From NCBI RefSeq assembly GCF_000619825.1, contig NZ_JHUW01000011.1, positions 124,001 through 188,000 of the forward strand: a stretch of 64,000 bases of DNA, written 5' to 3'. Both the position numbers and the translations under genes were made by a program. The notes beneath the pieces were generated by a model, which worked only from the letters and a program-made list of their open reading frames with translations, did no database searches and was not told the origin of the DNA. The DNA is from Prevotella sp. MA2016 (GTDB lineage: Bacteria; Bacteroidota; Bacteroidia; Bacteroidales; Bacteroidaceae). Of the stretch, positions 25,063-34,349 are shown in pieces. Position 1 is the first letter of the stretch. Each line of letters starts with the position of its first letter.

Positions 25063-26823
25063 TTATTCTTGACGTATATCAACCTGCAAGTTCAACTCAT
25101 CAAGCTGTTTCTGATCCAGCTCACCAGGTGCATCAAGCATCACATCTCTACCGCTGTTATTCTTTGGGAATGCAATACAGTCACGGATGCTATCAAGACC
25201 TGCCATCAAACTAACAAAACGATCAAGACCGAAAGCCAAACCAGCATGAGGGGGCGCTCCGTACTTGAAGGCATTGATAAGGAAGCCAAACTGAGCCATG
25301 GCGCGCTCAGGAGTAAAGCCAAGAATCTGGAACATCTTTTCCTGAAGCTTACCATCGTGAATACGAAGAGAACCGCCACCAACTTCGACACCATTGCAAA
25401 CGAAATCGTAAGCTACGGCACGAACCTTGGCAGGATCAGTATCAAGCAGAGGGATATCGTCAGGATTAGGCATTGTGAACGGATGGTGGGTAGCCATCAG
25501 GCGCTGCTCTTCATCGCTCCACTCAAAGAGAGGGAAGTCAACAATCCACAAGCAAACAAACTTATCTTTGTCACGCAATCCAAGACGATCGCCCATCTCC
25601 AAACGGAGTGTACAAAGCTGAACACGCGTCTTATTGGCATTATCACCACTGAGAATCAAAACAAGGTCGCCATCCTTAGCGCCCATAGCCTCCTTAACCT
25701 TAGCCCAGACTTCTGGTGTATAGAATTTATCAATAGATGACTTAACAGTGCCATCCTCATTAAACTTAACATAAACCAAACCCTTAGCACCTACCTGAGG
25801 ACGCTTTACAAACTCTGTGAGTTCATCAAGCTGCTTGCGAGAGTAGTTAGCGCAACCAGGCACGCAGATACCACCAATATAAGTAGCCTCGTTGAATACG
25901 GGGAAGGTGCCTGTTCCCTTGAGCTGATCCATCAGTTCAACGAACTCCATACCGAAACGCAAATCGGGCTTATCGCTACCGAAGCGACGCATAGCCTCAT
26001 GCCAAGTCATTCGCTGAAGTGCAGGAAGTTCAATGCCACGTACCTCTTTAAAGAGATGACGAGCCAAATCCTCAAAGATCTGAAGAACATCCTCCTGATC
26101 AACAAACGACATTTCGCAGTCGATCTGTGTAAACTCAGGCTGACGGTCGGCACGCAGGTCCTCATCACGGAAGCACTTGGCAATCTGGAAGTAACGATCG
26201 AAACCAGAAACCATCAGCAACTGCTTCAGTGTCTGTGGCGACTGTGGCAGTGCATAGAACTGACCAGGATTCATACGTGAAGGAACCACGAAGTCGCGAG
26301 CACCCTCAGGAGTAGATCCAATCAGGATAGGTGTCTCAACCTCGATAAAGTTCTTAGCATCGAGGAAGTTACGAATCAGGATGGTCATACGATGACGCAA
26401 CTCAAGATTCTTACGAACAGCTGCACGACGCAGGTCAAGATAGCGATACTTCATACGAATATCATCACCGCCATCAGTATTATCTTCGATTGTGAACGGA
26501 GGAGTAAGACTCTCGCTCAGCACATTCAATTCTTTTACCAGAATCTCGATATCGCCAGTAGGCATCTTGGGATTCTTGCTCTGGCGCTCACTCACCTCAC
26601 CTTTAATCTGAATACAAAATTCACGACCAAGCTTATTAGCACGCTCGCAGAGTTCTGCATCGTCAGCCTCATTGAAAACAAGCTGAGTCAAACCGTAACG
26701 ATCGCGAAGATCAACGAAGGTCATTCCTCCCATCTTACGACTTCGCTGTACCCATCCGGCCAGTGTTACAACACTACCGGCATCCTGGAGCCGAAGCTCT
26801 CCACAAGTCTTTGTTCTGTACAT
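25063..26823 (-). CDS. aspS: Aspartyl-tRNA synthetase
   Basis: The 586-residue bacterial-type class II synthetase charges tRNA-Asp. It has an N-terminal OB-fold ([20 protein letters not shown]), motif 2 region ([20 protein letters not shown]), the bacterial GAD insertion domain in the middle, and motif 3 ([20 protein letters not shown]). The last part ([20 protein letters not shown]) is typical of bacterial AspRS. The promoter TTTG-N20-TAATTTTG is 29 nt upstream. Whether it also charges tRNA-Asn (non-discriminating type) cannot be decided here. It is transcribed towards the histone-like gene. Confidence 0.98.
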   Translation of the reverse strand: MYRTKTCGELRLQDAGSVVTLAGWVQRSRKMGGMTFVDLRDRYGLTQLVFNEADDAELCERANKLGREFCIQIKGEVSERQSKNPKMPTGDIEILVKELNVLSESLTPPFTIEDNTDGGDDIRMKYRYLDLRRAAVRKNLELRHRMTILIRNFLDAKNFIEVETPILIGSTPEGARDFVVPSRMNPGQFYALPQSPQTLKQLLMVSGFDRYFQIAKCFRDEDLRADRQPEFTQIDCEMSFVDQEDVLQIFEDLARHLFKEVRGIELPALQRMTWHEAMRRFGSDKPDLRFGMEFVELMDQLKGTGTFPVFNEATYIGGICVPGCANYSRKQLDELTEFVKRPQVGAKGLVYVKFNEDGTVKSSIDKFYTPEVWAKVKEAMGAKDGDLVLILSGDNANKTRVQLCTLRLEMGDRLGLRDKDKFVCLWIVDFPLFEWSDEEQRLMATHHPFTMPNPDDIPLLDTDPAKVRAVAYDFVCNGVEVGGGSLRIHDGKLQEKMFQILGFTPERAMAQFGFLINAFKYGAPPHAGLAFGLDRFVSLMAGLDSIRDCIAFPKNNSGRDVMLDAPGELDQKQLDELNLQVDIRQE

Positions 26824-26852
26824 ATTTAATTGCTATTTATTCATTTAAGGTG

Positions 26853-26884
26853 CAAAATTACATAAAAAATTGATAATAGACAAA
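26853..26884 (-). promoter_or_regulatory. Promoter for aspS
   Basis: On the minus strand TTTG (26884-26881), 20-nt spacer, TAATTTTG (26860-26853), 29 nt before the ATG. Confidence 0.75.
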
Positions 26885-26925
26885 CATATTTCTTAATTCT
26901 TCGTCTTTAATTCATATTTTTATAG

Positions 26926-26933
26926 TAACTTTG
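26926..26933 (+). promoter_or_regulatory. Promoter -7 box for the DUF1573 gene
   Basis: TAACTTTG, 32 nt upstream of the ATG at 26966. The -33 position has TTTA rather than TTTG. Confidence 0.6.
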
Positions 26934-26965
26934 CACTGATTTAATTATTTAAACGACAAATAAAG

Positions 26966-27352
26966 ATGAAAAAGATTGCATTGATAGCTTTGATGATGGT
27001 ATGCGGTCTGACAGCCGCATTGGCCCAAAAACCTGCTGAAATCAAGTTCGACAAACTGACACATGATTTTGGTAGTTTCTCAGAAAAGAATCCTGTTGTG
27101 ACTTACACTTTCACCTATACCAACGTAGGCGAAAAGCCATTAGTAATCAATCAGGCTGTGGCTAGCTGCGGCTGCACCGTACCTGAGTACACCAAGGATC
27201 CCATCAAGCCAGGCGAGAAAGGCGAGATAAAAGTAACCTACAACGGTGCTGGCAAGTTCCCCGGCCACTTCAAGAAGTCAATCACTATCCGTACCAACGG
27301 CGTAGTAGAAATGACTCGCCTCTATATCGAGGGAGAAATGACTGAGAACTAA
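26966..27352 (+). CDS. DUF1573 domain periplasmic/exported protein
   Basis: The 128-residue protein has a signal peptide (MKKIALIALMMVCGLTAALA) followed by one Ig-like DUF1573 domain: FDKLTHDFGSFSEKNPVVTY, FTYTNVGEKPLVINQAVASC, GCTVPEYTKDPIKPGEKGEI. The ASCGCT motif is the family hallmark. Such proteins are common in Bacteroidota, but no specific function is established. Its stop overlaps that of the convergent DUF3078 gene by 3-4 nt. Single gene with its own promoter. Confidence 0.88.
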   Translation: MKKIALIALMMVCGLTAALAQKPAEIKFDKLTHDFGSFSEKNPVVTYTFTYTNVGEKPLVINQAVASCGCTVPEYTKDPIKPGEKGEIKVTYNGAGKFPGHFKKSITIRTNGVVEMTRLYIEGEMTEN

Positions 27353-28527
27353 AATCCGTAAGAGAAGCCAATCGAGCTATACTCCTTGAACTGGAGGTAT
27401 CCTAAGTCATCATCCTTCTTGCCAGTATCGTCGAAACGGGGGAAGAGGAACAGATTGGCCGAGATATATTTGGACACACGCAGAGCGAAAGTGTTTTCCC
27501 ACTCTATCTCTGTACGCTTATACGATGTGAATGCATAGAGGCGCGACTTCCATGTAATCACATCGTTAATTTTCCAACTTATATCAGCTGTAAGCTGAGA
27601 ACCTAAGTCGACTAACGAATGTTTACCTTTTTTCAAGCCAAAGTTCTCTGCGAGGGACAAACGGTCAACATAACGATAGTTGATAGCAATAGGCGAAAGG
27701 TTGACTGTTCCCGACAATTTCTTATCCTTGGTAGCAAGTTTATAATCCATACCAAGACCAAAGTTCAAATTAAAAGGCGAACCGAAATCAGAGTAAATGA
27801 TACTGTCGTTCGACTTTAAACCTTGCGTAAACTGTGTATATGCCAACATCTGGAAAGTGTAGTACCAATTCTTGGCGGCCTGCAATCCAACCTTACTAGT
27901 GAAACGAATCAGGTCTTCATTGGACTTGAACTTATGAACCGTGTCGGTGCGAGAACGAAGGAAACCTAGCTTCATCTCCAACTTATTATCCCACTTCCAC
28001 TTGTTTCTATTATCATAATTGGCTTCAAGCGTCAGCGCGCCTACCATCGAGTAGTTACTCTCACCTCCTTTAGACCAGTTGCCGCTGACATAGTTCTGCA
28101 TAAACTGCAGATAGCCATCACCTTTCTTAGTCCAGAAGTCGGGTTTCTGAACCAGTATCGTTGTAGGCACATCATCTGGCGTATCTATAACTGGGCCTTC
28201 AACTTTCTCAACCAGTTTAACTTGATTTTTAAAAGGATTATCTACGTCTCTACGGATATTTCCAGTTTTTTGCAACTCAGACTCGGTAGTATTCACCAAA
28301 TCAGGGCGGTTTAAATAAACATGCAACAAGGCTGCATCAATAGCGTCAGCAACAGGATCCTGCTCAACAGAATCCTGCAAAATAGAAAGTGACTTATTGG
28401 CTACATTATGATAGAAAGTGACAGGTGCAAACAGGCGATAAAAGCGTCCGTCTAATGTATCTTTTGGTTGTGCAGCATAGGCGCTAAGCATTCCAAATAC
28501 TGCAAATAATAATGCTACTTTTCTCAT
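27349..28527 (-). CDS. DUF3078 outer-membrane beta-barrel protein
   Basis: The product of about 392 residues has a signal peptide (MRKVALLFAVFGMLSAYAA) and a DUF3078-type barrel: NYVSGNWSKGGESNYSMVGA, KWDNKLEMKLGFLRSRTDTV, NWYYTFQMLAYTQFTQGLK, many alternating strands, and a terminal aromatic residue (SIGFSYGF) as expected for outer-membrane insertion. I use ATG 28525-28527, since it opens the signal peptide and lies 8 nt after a TATCTTTG box; an in-frame ATG further upstream would lie before that box. Function unknown. Convergent with the DUF1573 gene. Confidence 0.85.
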   Translation of the reverse strand: MRKVALLFAVFGMLSAYAAQPKDTLDGRFYRLFAPVTFYHNVANKSLSILQDSVEQDPVADAIDAALLHVYLNRPDLVNTTESELQKTGNIRRDVDNPFKNQVKLVEKVEGPVIDTPDDVPTTILVQKPDFWTKKGDGYLQFMQNYVSGNWSKGGESNYSMVGALTLEANYDNRNKWKWDNKLEMKLGFLRSRTDTVHKFKSNEDLIRFTSKVGLQAAKNWYYTFQMLAYTQFTQGLKSNDSIIYSDFGSPFNLNFGLGMDYKLATKDKKLSGTVNLSPIAINYRYVDRLSLAENFGLKKGKHSLVDLGSQLTADISWKINDVITWKSRLYAFTSYKRTEIEWENTFALRVSKYISANLFLFPRFDDTGKKDDDLGYLQFKEYSSIGFSYGF

Positions 28528-28535
28528 ATCTGGTG

Positions 28536-28543
28536 CAAAGATA
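28536..28543 (-). promoter_or_regulatory. Promoter -7 box for the DUF3078 gene
   Basis: TATCTTTG on the minus strand, 8 nt upstream of the ATG at 28527; predicted leader is almost absent. Confidence 0.6.
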
Positions 28544-28586
28544 CAATTTTTTGGCCATAGATTGCATTCTTTTCGCATTTTTTTCG

Positions 28587-28594
28587 TAATTTTG
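28587..28594 (+). promoter_or_regulatory. Promoter -7 box for yidC
   Basis: TAATTTTG, 41 nt upstream of the yidC ATG. Divergent from the DUF3078 promoter with about 43 nt between boxes. Confidence 0.6.
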
Positions 28595-28635
28595 CACCTT
28601 GATTTACGCGTACATTAATAAAAAAGCAAAATAAA

Positions 28636-30525
28636 ATGAATAGAGACACAATTATCGGCTTTGCCCTCATTGCGCTGGTACTTATCGGCTTCAGCTGGTA
28701 CAATCAGCCATCAAAAGAGGAGATCGAAGCAGCGAGAAAACAAGACAGCATTGCTACAGCGATGAAACAAAATGCAGCCAAAAAGCAGCAGGCTGAAGCG
28801 GCTGCACGTAAGGCACAGGCTGAAGCGGCTGCTCAGGGTGACACAACAGCACTGTTCTATGCCGCTCTCAATGGCAAGAATCAACCAGTTGTTCTGAAGA
28901 ACGACAAGGTTGAGCTAACTTTTAACACAAAAGGCGGTACACTGGCTAAAGCCGTCATCAAAGGATTCGAGAATCTGGAAGATGGTATGGATGTAACCCT
29001 CTTCGATGAGAAGACCCAGCAGATGAACTTTATGCTGGCAGGAAAATCGGAGAACATCATTACCAAAGATTTATTCTTTACACCATCCAATGTAACAGAT
29101 TCGACGCTCACCATGACTGCACAGGCAGGCAATGGCGGTAGCATCGAATTGAATTACACGCTGGGTAAGGATTACATGCTACACTTCAACATTAAGGCCA
29201 ATGGCTTGCAGGGCATGTTTGCGCCCAACTACCAGCAGATGGATATCGAGTGGACAGATCTGGCCCGCCAGCAGGAGAAAGGATTTACTTTCGAAAACCG
29301 TTATACATCAGTTACCTACAAAGAGAAAAATGGCGGAACAGACTATCTGAACGAGACTTCAGAAAAGATCGACGAGAATATTGATGAAGCATTAGACTGG
29401 GTGGCTTTCAAGAACCAATTCTTCTCAGCAGCTCTGATTGCTAAGGACGAGTTTGCTGCTAATTCGCTGCTCACAAGCGTTCCTCAGAAGAAGGGATCTG
29501 GTTATCTGAAGCAGTTTAACGCCAAACTGAAAACAGCCTTCGACCCCACAGGTGCCAAGGCAACCGAGTTTGAGATGTATATCGGTCCTAACGACTTCCG
29601 CCTGATTAAGGATGTGGAACAGCAGAGCACATTTGGCAAGGACCTCGATTTGGAGCAACTGGTTAACTTGGGATGGTGGTTAGTGCGCTGGATTAACCGC
29701 TGGTTTACTATCTATGTATTCGACTGGCTCACCTCTTGGGGCTTCTCAATGGGCATCGTGCTTATTCTTATCACCCTCTTGCTCAAGGTGATCACCTTCC
29801 CTATGGTGAAGAAGAGTTATATGTCATCAGCTAAGATGCGCGTGCTGAAACCCAAACTCGACGAGGCTACCAAGCAGTATGACAAGCCCGAGGATCAGAT
29901 GAAGAAACAACAGGCCATGATGCAGCTCTATTCGCAGTATGGCGTATCGCCACTTGGCGGCTGTCTGCCAATGCTGATTCAGTTCCCAATCTGGATGGCG
30001 ATGTTCTTCTTCGTGCCTAACGCGATCCAGCTGCGCCGCGAGTCGTTCCTGTGGATTAGCGACCTTTCAACTTACGACCCTATCATCGAATGGGGCACAC
30101 AGATATGGGGTATCGGCGATCACTTGTCGCTTACATGTATTCTGTTCTGTGTAGCCAACGTGCTCTACAGCTACATGACCATGCGCCAGCAGCGCGACCA
30201 GATGGTGGGTCAGCAGGCTGAGCAGATGAAGATGATGCAGTGGATGATGTATTTGATGCCAGTGATGTTCTTCTTCATGTTCAACGACTATTCATCAGGT
30301 TTGAACTTCTACTACTTTATCTCACTGTTCTTCTCAGCAGCCATCATGTGGACACTCCGCAAGACTACCAACGACGAGAAGCTGCTCGCCATTCTGGAGG
30401 CTAAGTATAAGGAGAACAAGAACAATCCCAACAAGAAGACATCTGGACTGGCAGCCCGTCTGGAGGCTATGCAAAAGCAGGCAGAAGAGTTGCAAAAACA
30501 AAGAATGAACCAACAAAAAAGATAA
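28636..30525 (+). CDS. yidC: Membrane protein insertase YidC
   Basis: The 629-residue Oxa1-family insertase has an N-terminal anchor (DTIIGFALIALVLIGFSWY), an Ala/Gln/Lys-rich linker, the large periplasmic P1 domain, and from about residue 350 the five-helix core with FSMGIVLILITLLLKVITFP, LYSQYGVSPLGGCLPMLIQF and PIWMAMFFFVPNAIQL. The C-terminus is a basic, Gln/Lys-rich tail (about residues 590-629) as in other Bacteroidota YidC. It works with SecYEG or alone to insert inner-membrane proteins. The S9 peptidase gene begins 2 nt after its stop, so they are co-transcribed. Confidence 0.97.
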   Translation: MNRDTIIGFALIALVLIGFSWYNQPSKEEIEAARKQDSIATAMKQNAAKKQQAEAAARKAQAEAAAQGDTTALFYAALNGKNQPVVLKNDKVELTFNTKGGTLAKAVIKGFENLEDGMDVTLFDEKTQQMNFMLAGKSENIITKDLFFTPSNVTDSTLTMTAQAGNGGSIELNYTLGKDYMLHFNIKANGLQGMFAPNYQQMDIEWTDLARQQEKGFTFENRYTSVTYKEKNGGTDYLNETSEKIDENIDEALDWVAFKNQFFSAALIAKDEFAANSLLTSVPQKKGSGYLKQFNAKLKTAFDPTGAKATEFEMYIGPNDFRLIKDVEQQSTFGKDLDLEQLVNLGWWLVRWINRWFTIYVFDWLTSWGFSMGIVLILITLLLKVITFPMVKKSYMSSAKMRVLKPKLDEATKQYDKPEDQMKKQQAMMQLYSQYGVSPLGGCLPMLIQFPIWMAMFFFVPNAIQLRRESFLWISDLSTYDPIIEWGTQIWGIGDHLSLTCILFCVANVLYSYMTMRQQRDQMVGQQAEQMKMMQWMMYLMPVMFFFMFNDYSSGLNFYYFISLFFSAAIMWTLRKTTNDEKLLAILEAKYKENKNNPNKKTSGLAARLEAMQKQAEELQKQRMNQQKR

Positions 30526-30527
30526 AA

Positions 30528-32696
30528 ATGAAGAAATATTTAGTAATTCTACTGGGACTAGCAATGTTAGCTAATCCAGCAAAAGCTGAAGAAACAGTGA
30601 AAATAGGAAAACAAAATATCAAGCTGAGCAGCAATCTCATGACACCCGAAGCACTTTGGGCTATGGGACGCGTAGGTGCTGCTGAAGCATCGGCAGACGG
30701 TAAGCAGATTGTTTACCAGATTGGCTACTACAGCGTAAAAGCCAACAAGAGTCAGCAGAAGATTGCCATCATCAATGCCGATGGAACTGGCAATACTACC
30801 TTGACTACTGGTAGCAAGAGTGAAAGTGATCCAACCTGGTATAATGGTAAGATTGCCTTTCTGAGTGGAGGACAGCTGTGGACTATGAACCCTGATGGTT
30901 CTGATCGCAAGCAGATTTCGAAGACTTCAAAAGACATCGAGGGTTTCAAGTTCTCTCCAGATGGCAAGAAGGTGATTCTGCTCCACTCACTCGAATTCAA
31001 TGAGATTATCAAGAAAAACCCATCAGACCTTCCAAAGGCAACAGGACGACTGGTTACCGATCTTATGTATCGTCACTGGGATCACTATGTAGAGTCAATC
31101 CAGCACCCCTTCGTAGCTGATGTAACCGAAGATGGCATCAAGGATGGTATTGACATCCTGGAGGGTGAGCCATACGAGTGCCCTATGGAGCCATTCGGTG
31201 GTATCGAGCAGTTGGACTGGGCACCTGACTCTAAGTCGATTGCTTATACCTGCCGCAAGAAGACTGGTCTGGAGTATTCTATCTCTACCGACTCTGATAT
31301 CTATTTATATATAATAGGTACGCGCGAAACTAAGAATCTCTGTAAGCCTGCCGATTATAAGGCACCAAAGGTTGATCCAACCAAAACGCTGAAATTCCAG
31401 AGCGTGAACGCCAAGGAGAATCTGAAGAACAACGTAGGTTACGACCAGAATCCAAAGTTCTCGCCCGATGGAAAGTATGTAGCTTGGACCTCGATGGAGC
31501 GCGATGGCTATGAGGCCGACCGCCTGCGTCTGTGTGTTTACAATCTGGCTACTGGTGAGAAGAAATATGTAACAGAGAGCTTCGACTCTGGCGTTGAGGA
31601 CTTTGTATGGAGCGACAATAAGGACGTGATGATCTACTTCATTGGCGTATGGCATGCTACCATCAACCTCTATGCAGTGAACTGGAAAGGTGAACTGAAG
31701 CAGCTTACTAATACCTGGGACGACTTTGGTTCTATCCACCTGATGAACAATGGTAAGCAGCTGCTGATGGAGCGTCATAACTACACATCACCTGCCGATT
31801 TGTATATCGTTACCCCAAACTTCAAGAAGCCTGAGAAGACACAGGCCAAACAGCTCACTTTCGAGAACAAACACATTCTGGATCAGTTGGCTAAGCCAAC
31901 CGTTCAGCAGCGCTGGGTGAACACTAGCGATGGCAAACAGATGCTTGTATGGGTGATTCTACCACCAAACTTCGACGAGAACAAAAAGTACCCCACCCTG
32001 CTGTTCTGCGAGGGCGGTCCTCAGAGCCCAGTATCACAGTTCTGGAGCTATCGTTGGAATTTCATGATTATGGCATCGCAGGGCTATGTAGTAGTAGCAC
32101 CTAACCGTCGTGGACTGCCTGGATTCGGACAGGAATGGCTGGAGGAGATCTCTGGCGATTGGACTGGTCAGTGCATGAAGGACTATCTGGCTGCTATCGA
32201 TGATGCTGCCAACAATTTGCCTTATGTTGACAAGGATCACCTGGGTGCCGTAGGTGCTTCGTTCGGTGGTTTCTCAGTTTACTATCTGGCAGGTAATCAC
32301 GACAAACGATTCAAAGCATTTATCTCTCACGATGGTGCTTTCAACCTCGAGGCTATGTACACTGAAACCGAGGAGAACTGGTTCTCTAACTTTGAGTACG
32401 ATGATGCCTATTGGAACAAAGATCGCACAGCCCGTGCCGACAAGACATACAAAAACTCTCCTCACCAGTTTGTTGACAAGTGGGATACTCCTATCCTCGT
32501 GATTCATGGCGAGAAGGACTATCGTATCAACGCCACTCAGGGCATGTCGGCCTTCAATGCTGCCCGCATGAAGGGTATTCCTGCCGAGTTGCTCATCTTC
32601 CCTGATGAGAACCACTGGGTACTGAAACCACAGAACGGCGTGCTGTGGCAGCGCACCTTCTTCAACTGGCTGGATCGTTGGCTGAAGGAGAATTAA
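30528..32696 (+). CDS. S9 family dipeptidyl-peptidase (DPP5-like)
   Basis: The 722-residue exported serine peptidase has a signal peptide (MKKYLVILLGLAMLANPAKA), a beta-propeller with repeated SPDGK and related blade motifs, and a C-terminal alpha/beta hydrolase domain. The catalytic triad is visible as Ser578 in GASFGGFS, Asp664 in HGEKDYRI and His696 in DENHWV. The overall pattern is close to periplasmic DPP5-type enzymes of Bacteroidota that release dipeptides from peptide N-termini. It follows yidC by 2 nt and is followed by two MFS carriers and a DUF1846 protein, suggesting peptide or amino-acid use. Confidence 0.92.
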   Translation: MKKYLVILLGLAMLANPAKAEETVKIGKQNIKLSSNLMTPEALWAMGRVGAAEASADGKQIVYQIGYYSVKANKSQQKIAIINADGTGNTTLTTGSKSESDPTWYNGKIAFLSGGQLWTMNPDGSDRKQISKTSKDIEGFKFSPDGKKVILLHSLEFNEIIKKNPSDLPKATGRLVTDLMYRHWDHYVESIQHPFVADVTEDGIKDGIDILEGEPYECPMEPFGGIEQLDWAPDSKSIAYTCRKKTGLEYSISTDSDIYLYIIGTRETKNLCKPADYKAPKVDPTKTLKFQSVNAKENLKNNVGYDQNPKFSPDGKYVAWTSMERDGYEADRLRLCVYNLATGEKKYVTESFDSGVEDFVWSDNKDVMIYFIGVWHATINLYAVNWKGELKQLTNTWDDFGSIHLMNNGKQLLMERHNYTSPADLYIVTPNFKKPEKTQAKQLTFENKHILDQLAKPTVQQRWVNTSDGKQMLVWVILPPNFDENKKYPTLLFCEGGPQSPVSQFWSYRWNFMIMASQGYVVVAPNRRGLPGFGQEWLEEISGDWTGQCMKDYLAAIDDAANNLPYVDKDHLGAVGASFGGFSVYYLAGNHDKRFKAFISHDGAFNLEAMYTETEENWFSNFEYDDAYWNKDRTARADKTYKNSPHQFVDKWDTPILVIHGEKDYRINATQGMSAFNAARMKGIPAELLIFPDENHWVLKPQNGVLWQRTFFNWLDRWLKEN

Positions 32697-32718
32697 AAAA
32701 TTGAAGAATTAAAAAATA
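32691..32718 (+). repeat. Short repeat array between S9 peptidase and MFS genes
   Basis: AATTAAAAAAT occurs twice 16 nt apart (32691 and 32707) and fills the gap before the MFS start at 32725. Same style as the other 7/8-nt arrays in this window. Confidence 0.5.
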
Positions 32719-32724
32719 GAAATA

Positions 32725-34347
32725 ATGACTCAAGCAATTCAAAAAACATTGCGCGATAGCGCCGGTATGCGCTGGACCGCACTTTTACTCCTGGCACTGG
32801 CTATGTTCTGTGCCTATATCTTCATGGACATCCTATCACCTATCAAGGACCTGATGCAGGAGACTCGTGGTTGGGACTCAACAGCATTCGGTACCATGCA
32901 GGGATCTGAGGTGTTCCTCAACGTGTTCGTGTTCTTCCTCATCTTCGCAGGTATCATCCTCGATAAGATGGGCGTTCGTTTCACTGCTGTACTTTCAGCT
33001 GCCGTAATGGTGGTAGGTGCCTGTGTGAAATGGTATGCCGTTAGCGAGAGCTTCATGGGAACCGGACTAGAAGCGTGGTTCAATAATAATCTGAATTATA
33101 TCCCCGTATTCGACGAACTGGGCGTGTCACCCTTCTATGAGGGCATGCCTGCATCAGCCAAGTTTGCAGCCTGCGGATTCATGATCTTCGGTTGTGGCTG
33201 CGAGATGGCAGGAATCACCGTGAGTCGTGGAATCGTAAAGTGGTTCAAAGGTCGTGAAATGGCATTGGCTATGGGTTCAGAGATGGCACTTGCCCGCCTG
33301 GGTGTTGCCACCTGTATGATTTTCTCACCTTTCTTTGCCCGTTTGGGTGGCGAGGTTTCTGTAAGTCGTTCAGTAGCTTTCGGTGTGGTACTGATGTGTA
33401 TCGCACTCATCATGACCATCGTTTATTTCTTCATGGACCAGAAACTGGATGCACAGACTGGCGAGGCTGAGGAGAAAGACGATCCTTTCAAAATCAGCGA
33501 CCTGGGTAAGATTCTTACCGATGCCGGTTTCTGGATTGTTGCCCTGCTCTGCGTGCTGTATTATTCAGCTATCTTCCCATTCCAGAAGTATGCTGTAAAC
33601 ATGCTGCAGTGCAACCTCACACTGACTGCTCCTGATGCTAACTCTTTCTGGGCACAGCCTGATGTGACCATCGTTCAGTATGTCATCATGCTCATCGTGG
33701 CAGCTGCTGGTTTTGCTTCTAACTTCCAGAAGAAAGCTAACCTTCGATTCGGTTTGTTGGCTCTTTCAATCGTTGCACTTATCACCTATTGCTATATGGG
33801 TTTCATGCGCCAGTCGGCCGAGAGTATTTTTGCTGTATTCCCACTGCTGGCAGTGCTCATTACTCCAATCCTGGGTAGCTATCTTGACCACCACGGTAAG
33901 GCAGCAACTATGCTCGTTTTAGGTTCTATCCTCTTGATTGCCTGTCACCTCACCTTTGCTTTCGTTCTGCCAATGTTCAAGGGCAATGCCGTAGGTGGTA
34001 TCATCATTGCCTACACCACGATTCTGGTACTGGGAGCTTCGTTCTCACTCGTTCCAGCATCGCTCTGGCCTTCAGTGCCCAAGTTGGTTGATGCCAAGGT
34101 TATTGGTTCGGCCTATGCACTGATTTTCTGGATTCAGAACATCGGTCTTTGGCTGTTCCCACTACTCATCGGTAAGGTGCTTGACCAGACTAATCCTGGC
34201 GTAACCGATCCAACTCAGTTCAACTATACAGCTCCGCTGGTTATGCTGGCATCGCTCGGCGTTGCAGCCCTGGTATTGGGCTTTGTTCTGAAGGTAGTAG
34301 ATAAGAAGAAAGGTCTTGGTCTTGAACTTCCAAACATTACAGAATAA
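32725..34347 (+). CDS. MFS transporter
   Basis: The 540-residue protein has 12 or more hydrophobic segments. The MFS loop 2-3 motif appears as GIILDKMGVRFT, and GREMALAMGSEMALARLG marks helix 5. The middle loop is charged (QKLDAQTGEAEEKDDPFKIS). Substrate cannot be told. It is a clear paralogue of the MFS gene at 35817 (shared GIILDKMG/GLILDKMG, ALAMG..(L)A(M)ARLG, and a common LEL/LQLPNI C-terminus). It is 28 nt downstream of the S9 peptidase and 2 nt upstream of the DUF1846 gene. Confidence 0.85.
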   Translation: MTQAIQKTLRDSAGMRWTALLLLALAMFCAYIFMDILSPIKDLMQETRGWDSTAFGTMQGSEVFLNVFVFFLIFAGIILDKMGVRFTAVLSAAVMVVGACVKWYAVSESFMGTGLEAWFNNNLNYIPVFDELGVSPFYEGMPASAKFAACGFMIFGCGCEMAGITVSRGIVKWFKGREMALAMGSEMALARLGVATCMIFSPFFARLGGEVSVSRSVAFGVVLMCIALIMTIVYFFMDQKLDAQTGEAEEKDDPFKISDLGKILTDAGFWIVALLCVLYYSAIFPFQKYAVNMLQCNLTLTAPDANSFWAQPDVTIVQYVIMLIVAAAGFASNFQKKANLRFGLLALSIVALITYCYMGFMRQSAESIFAVFPLLAVLITPILGSYLDHHGKAATMLVLGSILLIACHLTFAFVLPMFKGNAVGGIIIAYTTILVLGASFSLVPASLWPSVPKLVDAKVIGSAYALIFWIQNIGLWLFPLLIGKVLDQTNPGVTDPTQFNYTAPLVMLASLGVAALVLGFVLKVVDKKKGLGLELPNITE

Positions 34348-34349
34348 AT